Positions 26,003-35,390 are shown, counted from the stretch's first letter. The stretch is DNA of 64,000 bases from Lachnospiraceae bacterium NC2004 (GCA_000621905.1 JHXB01000003.1:62001-126000), one strand, 5' to 3'. Made by a program: numbers and translations. The notes: a model not told the origin generated them from the letters alone.

Positions 26003-27595
26003 TTAATTCTTCTTGAATTCTTCAAGCTCTAATCCTTCATTATTGTCAAGAACCATATTGATAATCCACTCATTTGTAAAGAGAAGAAGCGGATTCTCCT
26101 TCATATCCTTGACCTTCTTGACATCATTAAGCCTCTTAAGCGTATTAAGATCAAGCGATGTATCCTTAACCCATCTGATGTAACCATAAGGCAAAGGCTC
26201 TAACCTGACATCGCATCCGTATTCATTTTCAAGACGATACTTTAATACATCAAACTGGAGTACACCTACTACTCCAGCAATTATCTCGCTCATTCCAAGC
26301 TGATAATCCTGAAACAGCTGAACAGCACCCTCTTGTGCAATCTCAGTAACGCCCTTCATAAACTGCTTTCTCTTCATAGAATCAAGCTGTACAAGTCTCG
26401 CAAAGTGTTCCGGTGCAAATGTAGGAATACCCTCATATTCAAACTTCTTACCGGGAGCACAGATAGTGTCACCTATTGAGAAAAGTGCAGGATCAAATAC
26501 ACCGATAACATCGCCTGCATAAGCCTCGTCAACAACCTTTCGGCTTGATGCCATAAGCTGCTGTGGCTGCGACAGTTTAAGCTTTCTCTTGCTCTGGACA
26601 TGATATACATCCTTAGAAGCGTCGAACTTACCTGAACATATACGCATAAACGCGATTCTGTCCCTGTGATTCTTGTTCATATTAGCCTGAATCTTAAAGA
26701 CAAATGCAGAAAAATCCTCACTCATCGGATCAATCAAACCTTCAGAACTCTCTCTTGGAAGTGGTGAAGTTGTCATCTTAAGGAAATATTTCAAGAAATT
26801 CTCTATACCGAAGTTATTAAGTGCAGAACCAAAGAATACAGGGCTAAGCTCTCCCTTGCTTACCTTCTCCATATCAAGCTCATCAGACGCGCCGTCCAAT
26901 AACTCAATCTCCTCAGTAAGCTTCTCATACTGCATGTCGTCAACTATATTTCTAAGTTCAGCGTCATCAATCGACAAATCTGTCTCTATTGCAGACTTGG
27001 CTCCACCTGAAGAAATAGCCTGAAATGTAGATACTATCTTAGATTCTCTGTCATAAACACCTTTAAAAGCCTTACCGGAACCGATAGGCCAGTTGATAGG
27101 ACAAGTCCTGATTCCTAAAACATTTTCGATATCATCAAGAAGGTCAAATGTATCCATTGCCTCTCTATCCATCTTATTGATAAATGTAAAAATCGGGATA
27201 TGCCTTAATGTACATACCTTGAAAAGTTTGATAGTCTGCGCCTCAACACCCTTAGAAGCATCGATAACCATAACTGCGGAATCCGCTGCCATCAAAGTTC
27301 TATATGTATCCTCCGAGAAATCCTCATGTCCCGGTGTATCAAGAATATTGATGCAATAATCGTCATACTCAAACTGCATAACCGACGAAGTAACAGAAAT
27401 ACCTCTCTCCTTCTCAATATCCATCCAATCTGATACTGCATATTTAGAATTGGCTTTGCCCTTTACCGAACCTGCGGTGTTGATTGCTCCTCCATAGAGA
27501 AGAAACTTCTCGGTTAATGTGGTCTTACCCGCATCCGGATGGGAAATGATAGCAAAGGTTCTTCTTCTGTTAATTTCATTAGTAATGTCTGACAT
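26003..27595 (-). CDS. prfC: Peptide chain release factor 3
   Basis: 530 residues, full length. GTPase that recycles RF1/RF2 from the ribosome. G1 is SHPDAGKTTLTEKFL, the switch region has ERGISVTSSVMQF, G3 DTPGHEDFSEDTYR, G4 FINKMDRE. The long GTPase domain is followed by domain II and a C-terminal domain (GCDVRLEPLPYGYIRWV). Start: the ATG at 27595 with AAAGGATATATC upstream; an upstream ATG at 27610 lacks one. Last gene of the relQ transcription unit. Confidence 0.96.
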   Translation of the reverse strand: MSDITNEINRRRTFAIISHPDAGKTTLTEKFLLYGGAINTAGSVKGKANSKYAVSDWMDIEKERGISVTSSVMQFEYDDYCINILDTPGHEDFSEDTYRTLMAADSAVMVIDASKGVEAQTIKLFKVCTLRHIPIFTFINKMDREAMDTFDLLDDIENVLGIRTCPINWPIGSGKAFKGVYDRESKIVSTFQAISSGGAKSAIETDLSIDDAELRNIVDDMQYEKLTEEIELLDGASDELDMEKVSKGELSPVFFGSALNNFGIENFLKYFLKMTTSPLPRESSEGLIDPMSEDFSAFVFKIQANMNKNHRDRIAFMRICSGKFDASKDVYHVQSKRKLKLSQPQQLMASSRKVVDEAYAGDVIGVFDPALFSIGDTICAPGKKFEYEGIPTFAPEHFARLVQLDSMKRKQFMKGVTEIAQEGAVQLFQDYQLGMSEIIAGVVGVLQFDVLKYRLENEYGCDVRLEPLPYGYIRWVKDTSLDLNTLKRLNDVKKVKDMKENPLLLFTNEWIINMVLDNNEGLELEEFKKN

Positions 27596-27621
27596 GATAT
27601 ATCCTTTCAAATGTATAATTA

Positions 27622-29712
27622 TTAGCGAATATTATCAGCCGCCTGCTCCCAGTCACTGATATAACGCTTTAATTCACCCAAAATATAATTCTTTACCTTA
27701 GTCTCTAAGAGCACTCCCTTACTGTTTTGGAACTTATAGAAACCTATAGCCTCTCTTACGGTTCCTTCAATAAATTCCTTCTGAACGTAATTAAACACGT
27801 TTGATATCTTAGCAAATTCAAGAATATTGTCAACCTTATATTGGCTGTTTTTGGATTTCTTCTTGTATTCGTTCCATTTGCCTATAATATCTTTATTCAT
27901 GATATTATTGATATCATCAAAATAATGTCCGCACTGAGATATTGCGAACTTCTCATAGTCGGCAAAATCCTTGTCCCACTCAAGATAGATGGATCTAACC
28001 TTAGAAGTTACGGCGTTAGATTGACTACTTAAGTGACTAAGCAATGTCTCTTTAACCCAAGCACGGCCATCTAAACCGTTAACACGAACAAAAGTATACT
28101 TATCAGCCATTTTCTTATCCATCATCGCTTTATTGACAAATAATATAACCCACTCAACGTACTCATTCTTGCCATAGTATGGAACATAGTACTTGTCATA
28201 GAATGCTTGCGCATCTTCACTTGGAAGCCTATTAGTATAAGCGCATTGTGACCTGACATAATTGTACTCAGTTTCCAGCTGCTTACTCCAAAGCCCCATA
28301 AATGGTGAAATCTCTCTTGAGCAATCAGAATTAAAAGAACTACCTATAAGCCCAAGCACTTCCTTCTCTCTCTTAGCAACAATGTCTGACTGTCTGTTTT
28401 GAAGCTTTTCTTCAAGTTCTTTCGTAGATGATTTATATAAAGATCTAATCCCTGATTCGCAATTAAGCCATACTATCTTATCATAAAATTCTATACTGCT
28501 TCTGAGATTTTTCTTTATGGCATCATTTCTTGCAAAATCGGAAACTCCCGTAAGAACAACACCCTTTGTTCCATCATAGTTTTTAAGCTTATTAACAAGA
28601 AGCTTCTCATAATCTTCGACTATCTCATCTACAGAATCATCAACGTATTCATTCTTAAATTCCGAAACGACCAATTCGACATTCTTCTCAGGCTCGCATA
28701 CATCCTCGTAATACTCGGACATAACGAACTTAAGCTTCTCATCAAATATTGTCGGATAGTATCTGTAATCACCCCTATGGAGCTCTGCAGTAATCATATC
28801 TTCTTCCAACTTCAAAGTAATATTGGCCAAATCAGAAGCATTGAGGTCAGATATCTCTTTAAAGCTGTCATTTAATACATTAAGGTAATCCTCAAAGAAA
28901 ATGTCAACTGTCTCCTTAACCTTATTGACATACTGCTCCTTAATATACTCAATTGCCCTGACCATCACGCTTGAAGCCTCATTGATAATAAGTTCTTCAA
29001 GAGCGTCTTCACTTGCCGGTTTAGACTTATTCTCAATATTCTGCTTTAAGTTACTGACAAAACTATCCTCTTTAATTGTAACAACCTTGACATCATGTTC
29101 CGGAATATCAATCTTTATAAAGCTCTTAGGTACTTCATATGGAGTTAAATCTTCTTTGTACCATTCAATCTTAAGGTTAATAATCTCATCTCTTACAGAA
29201 TCAAATCCCGCAAAACACTTCTTAATCTCAGCCACACACGTGTCGTTGTAATTAGACTCTTTAAGATTGTTAACAAGATAGCTTCCAAGCTTATCAACAT
29301 CCTCTTCACATGTATAGAAATAGCCTTTAATAACCTTATGATCAGCAAGATTCATAGCCTCTTCTGAAGCTCTTGCATTAAGATATTCAATGACCTGATC
29401 GGTCAACTCATGAACCATATCATCAAATGTACGGGTGCATTTATGAAATGTAGTCGCATTCTCAGCATAGAACTTAATCTTTTCGTTAACGAAATCAGCC
29501 AATGTACTGTTTAAACTGTCATATTCCGTCGTTATCTCTCTAATTGCAGCAAGTGATCCCGACAACTCACCACTGTCTGAACTAACGCTCATAAGCTTGG
29601 TCTGAAGTCCTTTCATCCCTTCGCAAATGCTACTTAACCCGTAATATTCAGCAATCCTAATGCTAGTGCCCATCTTCTTAAGTAATGAAGTTTTCAATTG
29701 CGATACTGTCAT
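27622..29712 (-). CDS. Unknown soluble, mostly helical protein
   Basis: 696 residues; I do not recognise the family. There is no signal peptide, no membrane helix, no P-loop and no metal motif. Composition is acidic and Lys-rich with long helical stretches (DLANITLKLEEDM, STKELEEKLQNRQSDIV), which suggests an extended scaffold. A short hydrophobic strand pattern KGVVLTGVSDFARND and KIVWLNCESG (~395-430) may mark a small alpha/beta core. Start: the ATG at 29712 with GGTGGAGATAT upstream. It lies 36 bases downstream of the membrane protein with an MprF-type tail and 26 bases upstream of prfC on one strand, so it is probably made together with that membrane protein. Function unknown. Confidence 0.75.
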   Translation of the reverse strand: MTVSQLKTSLLKKMGTSIRIAEYYGLSSICEGMKGLQTKLMSVSSDSGELSGSLAAIREITTEYDSLNSTLADFVNEKIKFYAENATTFHKCTRTFDDMVHELTDQVIEYLNARASEEAMNLADHKVIKGYFYTCEEDVDKLGSYLVNNLKESNYNDTCVAEIKKCFAGFDSVRDEIINLKIEWYKEDLTPYEVPKSFIKIDIPEHDVKVVTIKEDSFVSNLKQNIENKSKPASEDALEELIINEASSVMVRAIEYIKEQYVNKVKETVDIFFEDYLNVLNDSFKEISDLNASDLANITLKLEEDMITAELHRGDYRYYPTIFDEKLKFVMSEYYEDVCEPEKNVELVVSEFKNEYVDDSVDEIVEDYEKLLVNKLKNYDGTKGVVLTGVSDFARNDAIKKNLRSSIEFYDKIVWLNCESGIRSLYKSSTKELEEKLQNRQSDIVAKREKEVLGLIGSSFNSDCSREISPFMGLWSKQLETEYNYVRSQCAYTNRLPSEDAQAFYDKYYVPYYGKNEYVEWVILFVNKAMMDKKMADKYTFVRVNGLDGRAWVKETLLSHLSSQSNAVTSKVRSIYLEWDKDFADYEKFAISQCGHYFDDINNIMNKDIIGKWNEYKKKSKNSQYKVDNILEFAKISNVFNYVQKEFIEGTVREAIGFYKFQNSKGVLLETKVKNYILGELKRYISDWEQAADNIR

Positions 29713-29748
29713 ATATCTCCACCTACACATTCCTTATAATTATGATAT

Positions 29749-32100
29749 CTACTTAGTCAAATCATGATGTTCACAGATAACAATATACTCATCTTCCCAG
29801 AGTTCAGGATGATATTTTAAAGCTGCAGTCTTATAGTTCTTACATGCAAAAATATCCTTATAATATCTTCCTACAAATGACATCCATCTCGTCTGACGCT
29901 GGCTTAAGGACTCTATAATCTCATCATCCGGGAATAATCCCATACCGGCCCAGTTAACACCATCGTGTTTAAGTGTTTCAAATGCTTCATGCATCAGAAG
30001 CTCCATAAGATTCTTAGATGCGTCCTTAGACTTTCTTCCCGCTTCACATGAATATCCTTTACCGTCAGCAACAGGACAAAAGACAAGGAACCCCTCAATC
30101 TCTCCTTGCTTGTTCTGTGCATAAAAATATCTTCTGTCAGTATCATGCTCAAAATCCAAAATCACCGGAAGAAGCGTATCTCTCTGTCTTCGCTTATAAA
30201 CAGTGAATTTCTCTGAATTCCTGCTATCAAGCCAGTTGTCATTAAGAGCTGTCATCTTACTCTCAAGGTCCGCATCAGATTGATCATGATAACAATACTC
30301 GTTAATTACAACTCCGTATTTATCCTGAATCTGCTTCTTCTGTACAGCTCTTGACTGCTCACTTCTAACCTTTAACTTAGTCAGATTAAATCTTGGCTCT
30401 GAACCACATCTGACTGATTTAAATCCATATTCATTAAGCTTAGAGCTAAGCGAATCAGAAACATTAAGCATAACAATACTGAGTTTCTTGTTGATGCACA
30501 TCTCCTTAAAACTGTCAATGATAGGAAGAATATTGTCATCATCCGCAATCGGTCCACCCGGAACAATCGCTTCCTTGCCGACAATCCTATATGGGATGTA
30601 CCCTTCAATACCTTCAACACTATAAATCTTTCTTCCGACATCAAGCGCCTGATAATTGGCACTGTTTGTGGAAATGCTGTAAACAAGCGTCCTGATATCA
30701 CGAACTTTAATCTCTTCCGGCTGTTCTGTAACAGGCTCTTCTGTAGGTTCTTCAACTACCTGTTCAGCTATCTCTTCTGTAACTTCTTCTGTAACAGGCT
30801 CCTCAGTTGTTTCTTCAACTGTCTCTTCTACTACCGGCTCCTCAGCTGTCTCTTCAACTGCCTCTTCTACTACCGGCTCCTCAGCTGTCTCTTCAACTGC
30901 CTCTTCTACTACCGGCTCCTCAGCTGTCTCTTCTACTGTCTCTTCCTGAACAGCCTCTTCGATTACTTCATCAACAATAGGTTCTTCAATCGTCTCTTCT
31001 ACAGCAGCCTCTACAACTACCTCTTCTGCTGTTTCTTCTATAACTTCTTCTGTAACCTGCTCCTCGATTACTTCTTCAACAACCTCTTCCTGAACAGGTT
31101 CCTCAATTACTTCTTCTACAACCTCTTCAACAGGCTGTTCTTCGGCTACTTCCTCAACAATCTCTTCCTGAACCGGTTCCTCAATTGCTTCTTCAGCTAC
31201 AGGCTCCTCAACCGTCTCTTCAACATTTGCCGAAACTTCCTCTTCTATCGGCTCGTCATCTTCAATCATCTCCTGCCCATTAGACAAATGCTTGATACCC
31301 TCGGCAATCTTCTTGCCTGCATTCATGCAAATGTATCCGAAGCTCTCAATAACCTTAGACTCGCCCTTAGAATAACTTACATTACAATAAACCCCCATAA
31401 GTACGGCAATTATAATGTTAATCCACATAAAACAGCCGATATATTGATCCATATTACCATGAATCATAGGGACAGCATTAATTCCGCTCTCTGTCACCCC
31501 GCGTTTAAACATAATCCCGATAATTCTTAAAAAACAGGATCCCGTTGTAACATCGCTGCCAAGCTGCTTATAAAGGATATGAAGCGTATACGCGGCGCTT
31601 ATCCACTGCATAAACACATATATCACAAGCCCAAATATCGTTCCGATAGAAAAATGATACTCGAACCTCTTCTTGTACATGGAATTCCACATAATCAAGA
31701 GCACAAGCGTCACTACCATCATTACCACGATGACATATTGAGCTATATTCGGCATAAATCCGCCATTGGCACTGAGCAGTATCAAAACCACCGTCATAAG
31801 ATTGACAGCAGAGTCCACATAAAATGTGAAAAGTTTAGAGGTAAGTATCCCCGGAAGGCTTATAATTCCTATAATCACTAAGCCTCTAATTATGAGCCAG
31901 GTAATCTGGCTACTCTCATAAAACGAATAATCTCTGTTATATTGAGGTACAAGTGAGCATATAAGCGTAACAATATATGTCACAAAGAGAGCTATAAATA
32001 AAAGTGTCTTTCGAGTCTTAGCTACATTTCTAGTATCCCTTTTATCAACAAATATTGAGTATTTACTTGATTTATCCGGTTTAGCTACCTGTTCCTTCAT
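29749..32100 (-). CDS. Multi-pass membrane protein with acidic EEPV-type repeat and MprF-type (DUF2156) C-terminal domain
   Basis: 783 residues. The N-terminal third has about six membrane helices (first near KTLLFIALFVTYIVTLI, last near MWINIIIAVLMGVYCNV). Residues ~280-463 are a low-complexity run of Glu, Val, Pro, Thr and Ala built on EEPV/VEEV units. The C-terminal ~320 residues resemble the acyltransferase-like part of lysyl-phosphatidylglycerol synthase: YIPYRIVGKEAIVPGGPIAD, WLDSRNSEKFTVY, and GVNWAGMGLFPDDE. MprF links aminoacyl-tRNA to membrane lipid. The fold is suggested by motifs but activity is inference, and the acidic spacer is unusual. Start: the ATG at 32100 has AAGGA nine bases upstream. 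Follows relQ by 19 bases. Confidence 0.75.
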   Translation of the reverse strand: MKEQVAKPDKSSKYSIFVDKRDTRNVAKTRKTLLFIALFVTYIVTLICSLVPQYNRDYSFYESSQITWLIIRGLVIIGIISLPGILTSKLFTFYVDSAVNLMTVVLILLSANGGFMPNIAQYVIVVMMVVTLVLLIMWNSMYKKRFEYHFSIGTIFGLVIYVFMQWISAAYTLHILYKQLGSDVTTGSCFLRIIGIMFKRGVTESGINAVPMIHGNMDQYIGCFMWINIIIAVLMGVYCNVSYSKGESKVIESFGYICMNAGKKIAEGIKHLSNGQEMIEDDEPIEEEVSANVEETVEEPVAEEAIEEPVQEEIVEEVAEEQPVEEVVEEVIEEPVQEEVVEEVIEEQVTEEVIEETAEEVVVEAAVEETIEEPIVDEVIEEAVQEETVEETAEEPVVEEAVEETAEEPVVEEAVEETAEEPVVEETVEETTEEPVTEEVTEEIAEQVVEEPTEEPVTEQPEEIKVRDIRTLVYSISTNSANYQALDVGRKIYSVEGIEGYIPYRIVGKEAIVPGGPIADDDNILPIIDSFKEMCINKKLSIVMLNVSDSLSSKLNEYGFKSVRCGSEPRFNLTKLKVRSEQSRAVQKKQIQDKYGVVINEYCYHDQSDADLESKMTALNDNWLDSRNSEKFTVYKRRQRDTLLPVILDFEHDTDRRYFYAQNKQGEIEGFLVFCPVADGKGYSCEAGRKSKDASKNLMELLMHEAFETLKHDGVNWAGMGLFPDDEIIESLSQRQTRWMSFVGRYYKDIFACKNYKTAALKYHPELWEDEYIVICEHHDLTK
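30814..30933. repeat. Three tandem 39-bp repeats inside the coding region
   Basis: The unit encodes the 13-residue block EETAEEPVVEEAV. Three copies lie head to tail with almost no changes, inside the longer acidic EEPV region. In-frame units of this kind can change copy number by slippage without breaking the gene. Confidence 0.85.
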
Positions 32101-32119
32101 TATCTGCATTCCTTAAGTT

Positions 32120-32848
32120 CTAATTAATATCGTCAATCTCCGCCCAGAGATTCTTTCTCTCTAAGACCTGATGGTCAGAGAATATGCGCTTCCTTATGCG
32201 AAGCATATCTTCATCCGTCTGCGCGATAATGTCCGCACAGGCTTTAAGTTCCGCCGATATTGAATCGGCATCCTTAACATTCTTCTTATATCTCAAATGA
32301 TGATCTAAACTCGCCCAAAAATCCATCGCGATAGTTCTTATCTGAACCTCAACCCTCATAGGTCTGGTCGCATCAGCGAAAAACACCGGTATCTCAACAA
32401 TCAAATGTAGACTTCTGTACCCATTAGGTTTAGGATTCTCGATATAATCCTTCATCTTGATAAGCTTGATATCGTCCTGACGAATAAGCATACCCGCAAC
32501 AGTATATATATCATCTATAAATGAGCATGTAACCCTGATACCTGCAACATCATTAAGATAAAGCGGTATAGATTCCACACACACCGGCACATCAAGTTTC
32601 TTAAGCTTCTTGGCAATACTTATAGGCTCCTTAATCCTTGAGTGAATATTCTCGATTGGATTTCTCTCATACCTCGATCCTAAGTCATCATTAAGCACCT
32701 CAAGCTTAGTCTGAACCTCTCTGATTGCACAGCGATACATCATCATAAGCTGATCAAACTTAAATTCTCTCTCAACCGTCTCCTTACGGTCCGGGTCTAA
32801 AAGACTCTCCAAATAATATCCTACTCTTCCGTCATGTCCGTCGTTCAA
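32120..32848 (-). CDS. relQ: Small alarmone synthetase, RelQ type
   Basis: 242 residues. It makes (p)ppGpp without a hydrolase domain. Synthetase motifs: KEPISIAKKLKK, DVAGIRVTC, KDYIENPKPNGYRSLH, and VEVQIRTIAMDFWASLDH with the catalytic Glu, Gln and Arg. The C-terminal helices fit RelQ, which forms tetramers. The start is a TTG at 32848, with GGAGG nine bases upstream; no ATG fits. Heads a unit with the MprF-tail protein, the unknown 696-residue protein and prfC; divergent from hisS. Confidence 0.92.
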   Translation of the reverse strand: MNDGHDGRVGYYLESLLDPDRKETVEREFKFDQLMMMYRCAIREVQTKLEVLNDDLGSRYERNPIENIHSRIKEPISIAKKLKKLDVPVCVESIPLYLNDVAGIRVTCSFIDDIYTVAGMLIRQDDIKLIKMKDYIENPKPNGYRSLHLIVEIPVFFADATRPMRVEVQIRTIAMDFWASLDHHLRYKKNVKDADSISAELKACADIIAQTDEDMLRIRKRIFSDHQVLERKNLWAEIDDIN

Positions 32849-33013
32849 ATGAATTCGCCTCCGTTAAAGGATTGTATAACATACCACATTACATAATAAC
32901 ATAAAATGAAAATTAGTGCTACTGTCCACACAGTTTTTCTTGTGATTTTTGATAAAATGTGGTATTTTACTTAAGTATTGTTTAAAATGCTTAATAAAGA
33001 AAGGACATTACTT

Positions 33014-34255
33014 ATGAAATCAACTCCTTTAAAAGGTATGAGGGACTATCTCCCAAATGAAGTCGAAATCAGAGATTACCTCATGAATACTATTCTTAAC
33101 ATATACAAAGACGCAGGATTCAAGAGAATTACAACCCCTGCTGTTGAAGACATTTCCAATCTTCTAAAGAGTGATGGTGGTGAGAACTTAAGTCTCATTT
33201 TCAAAATACTTAAAAGAGGCGATAAGCTTGACAGAGAGCTTGCTACGGAAGGCGTTCAGGAGAACGACCTTACAGATATGGGATTAAGATACGACCTTAC
33301 TCTTCCACTTTCAAGATATTACGCCAACAACAGAAATGATCTCCTCTCACCTTTTAAGGTTATTCAGATGGACAGAGTTTATCGCGCTGAACGCCCACAA
33401 AAAGGTCGTTTAAGAGAGTTCATGCAGTGCGATATAGATATCTTGGGCAATTCATCCCCTGATGCTGAGGTTGAGCTTATCCTTACAACCGCTAAAGCAT
33501 TAAAAGCCATCGGAATTGACAAGTTCAAAGTTAAGATTAACGACAGACGCATCTTAAAGAGTATATTCGCTTACTCAGGATTTGATGAGGCAGACAACGA
33601 AAAACTCGCTATTATATTTGACAAACAAGACAAGATTGGTATGGATGGAGTAAAGTCAGAGCTTGAGGCCGCTTTATTTGACGCAGCCGCTATAGATAAG
33701 TTCATGAACCTCTTCTCTAACGGCTCGTTAAGTCTTGATGATATTGCAAATGTTACCGAAGCGTCATTTATCACAGATTTACAATACATAATCGACACCG
33801 TTAACGCTGCAAGTGGCAACGCTTACGAAGTTGAATTCACCCCTTCGCTAGTTAGAGGTCAGGGTTATTATACCGGTACCATTTTCGAGGTTGAGGCTGA
33901 AGGATATTCAGGTGCTTGTGCCGGCGGTGGTAGATATGACAACTTAATCGGTAAGTTCTTAAATGAAGATATTCCTGCTGTCGGTTTCTCGATTGGATTT
34001 GAGAGAATATTCGGAATCCTTATGGAGAAGGAATATAAGATTCCTGGCGAAAAGCCTATTATCGCACTCTTCTACAATCCGGAGAACTACTGCGATGCGT
34101 TAAAGAAGGCAGAAGAATTAAGAAATGACTACAAGGTGTCAACATTTGCCCGTCCTAAGAAACTCGGCAAGTTCCTTTCTAAGCTCGAAGCACAAGGATA
34201 CAACGGTTACGCTGTTTTTGAGGAAGAAGACGGCATAAAAATGTTTGACGAATAA
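33014..34255 (+). CDS. hisS: Histidine-tRNA ligase (short C-terminal domain)
   Basis: 413 residues from the ATG at 33014 (GAAAGGACATTACTT upstream). A class II synthetase core: PLKGMRDYLPNE at the start, motif 2 VYRAERPQKGRLREFMQCD, motif 3 AVGFSIGFERI, and GGGRYDNLIGKF. The histidine-binding motif normally reading LVRGLDYY is LVRGQGYYTG. The C-terminal anticodon domain (~65 residues) is short. HisZ, the synthetase-like partner of HisG, is the alternative, but motif 2 is intact and no his biosynthesis gene lies nearby, so I favour the tRNA ligase. I see no T-box leader upstream. Confidence 0.78.
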   Translation: MKSTPLKGMRDYLPNEVEIRDYLMNTILNIYKDAGFKRITTPAVEDISNLLKSDGGENLSLIFKILKRGDKLDRELATEGVQENDLTDMGLRYDLTLPLSRYYANNRNDLLSPFKVIQMDRVYRAERPQKGRLREFMQCDIDILGNSSPDAEVELILTTAKALKAIGIDKFKVKINDRRILKSIFAYSGFDEADNEKLAIIFDKQDKIGMDGVKSELEAALFDAAAIDKFMNLFSNGSLSLDDIANVTEASFITDLQYIIDTVNAASGNAYEVEFTPSLVRGQGYYTGTIFEVEAEGYSGACAGGGRYDNLIGKFLNEDIPAVGFSIGFERIFGILMEKEYKIPGEKPIIALFYNPENYCDALKKAEELRNDYKVSTFARPKKLGKFLSKLEAQGYNGYAVFEEEDGIKMFDE

Positions 34256-34366
34256 CATTTATGGTGCTAGAATTTAAAAGATTGTAAAGCAGGTGCGCTT
34301 ATATTCGCAATAATCGTCTATATCGTCACTGTTTTAAAATAAATACTAATATAAAGAGGTGTAAAC

Positions 34367-35278
34367 ATGAGTAAAAGTTTTGATGATTTACTTGCAACAG
34401 TCAAGTCATGCAGTCTTAAAAAGCTCGTTGTAGCTAACGCTGCAGATGACGCTGTACTTGAGGCCGTAAGAGCCGCTAAGGATCGCAATATTGCAGATTC
34501 TATTCTCTGTGGTGATGAGGACAAGATTAAGGCAATCGCTGCTGAGTACAAGATTAACGTTGATGATTTCGAAATCGTTGATGTTAAAGATCCTATCGAA
34601 GCTACAATGACAGCTGTTAAGATGGTTCATGACGGCGAGGCAGATATGTACATGAAGGGATTAGTTGATACCAAGACCTTCTTAAAGAGCGTACTTGACA
34701 AGGAAGTTGGTCTTCGTACCGAGAAGACTCTTTCACACGTTTGTGTATTTGAGATCAAGGGTTGTGACAGACTTCTCTTCTTATCTGATGTTGCATTTAT
34801 CCCATATCCTGATCTTGAGACCAAGGCTCAGATTATCAAGAACACTGTAGAAATTGCACACGCTTGTGGAGTTGAGAATCCTAAGGTAGCACCACTTGCT
34901 GCTGTTGAGGTTGTTAACCCTAAGATGCCTGCTACAGTTGACGCTGAGGCATTGACCAAGATGAACGAGGAAGGCAAGATCACCGGATGTATCGTTGACG
35001 GACCTTTATCATTTGACCTTGCATACGATCCTGTTGCTGCAAGACACAAAGGTACTGAGGACAGAAAGATCGTTGGAGACGCTGATGTACTCCTCTTCCC
35101 TGACATTGATTCAGGTAATATCACATATAAGACTCTTGTTCACTGTGCTGATATCAAGAATGGTAACGTTCTTACAGGAACCAAGAAGCCTGTTATCTTA
35201 ACTTCAAGATCTGATGAGTTCGAGACTAAGCTTAACTCAATCACATTGGCTGCTATCATTGCAGAGAAGTTAAACTAA
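34367..35278 (+). CDS. ptb: Phosphate butyryltransferase
   Basis: 303 residues, the usual length. Converts butyryl-CoA and phosphate to butyryl-phosphate in butyrate fermentation. The PTA/PTB fold is recognised by LVVANAADDAVLEAV, ADMYMKGLVDTKTFLKSVL, FLSDVAFIPYP and the C-terminal DVLLFPDIDSGNI. A phosphate acetyltransferase or a branched-acyl variant is possible. No butyrate kinase gene lies beside it, which is unusual because the two are commonly adjacent. Start ATG at 34367 with AAGAGGTGTAAAC upstream; a strong terminator follows, so it is monocistronic. Confidence 0.88.
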   Translation: MSKSFDDLLATVKSCSLKKLVVANAADDAVLEAVRAAKDRNIADSILCGDEDKIKAIAAEYKINVDDFEIVDVKDPIEATMTAVKMVHDGEADMYMKGLVDTKTFLKSVLDKEVGLRTEKTLSHVCVFEIKGCDRLLFLSDVAFIPYPDLETKAQIIKNTVEIAHACGVENPKVAPLAAVEVVNPKMPATVDAEALTKMNEEGKITGCIVDGPLSFDLAYDPVAARHKGTEDRKIVGDADVLLFPDIDSGNITYKTLVHCADIKNGNVLTGTKKPVILTSRSDEFETKLNSITLAAIIAEKLN

Positions 35279-35291
35279 TTATATAATTATT

Positions 35292-35323
35292 AAAGGTCGG
35301 AGCATGCGCTCCGACCTTTTTTT
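35292..35323 (+). terminator. Terminator after ptb
   Basis: AAAGGTCGGAGC-ATGC-GCTCCGACCTTT followed by T run. Confidence 0.93.
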
Positions 35324-35357
35324 ACACATATTATAACCAGTCATACTTGGCTATGTT

Positions 35358-35384
35358 GTCATTCTGAGCGCAGCGAAGAATCTT
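35358..35384 (+). repeat. Dispersed GTCATTCTGAGCGCAGCGAAGAATC motif
   Basis: A clean copy (GTCATTCTGAGCGCAGCG then AAGAATCTT) in the convergent gap between ptb and purL. See also 12462-12488 and 23139-23224. Confidence 0.75.
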
Positions 35385-35390
35385 AAAATA

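Noticed and set aside
30814-30933. CRISPR-like regular repeats
   Set aside because: The repeats are contiguous, have no spacers and translate as one protein segment.
32849-33013. T-box leader before hisS
   Set aside because: I see no T-box sequence or terminator/antiterminator pair in this short gap.
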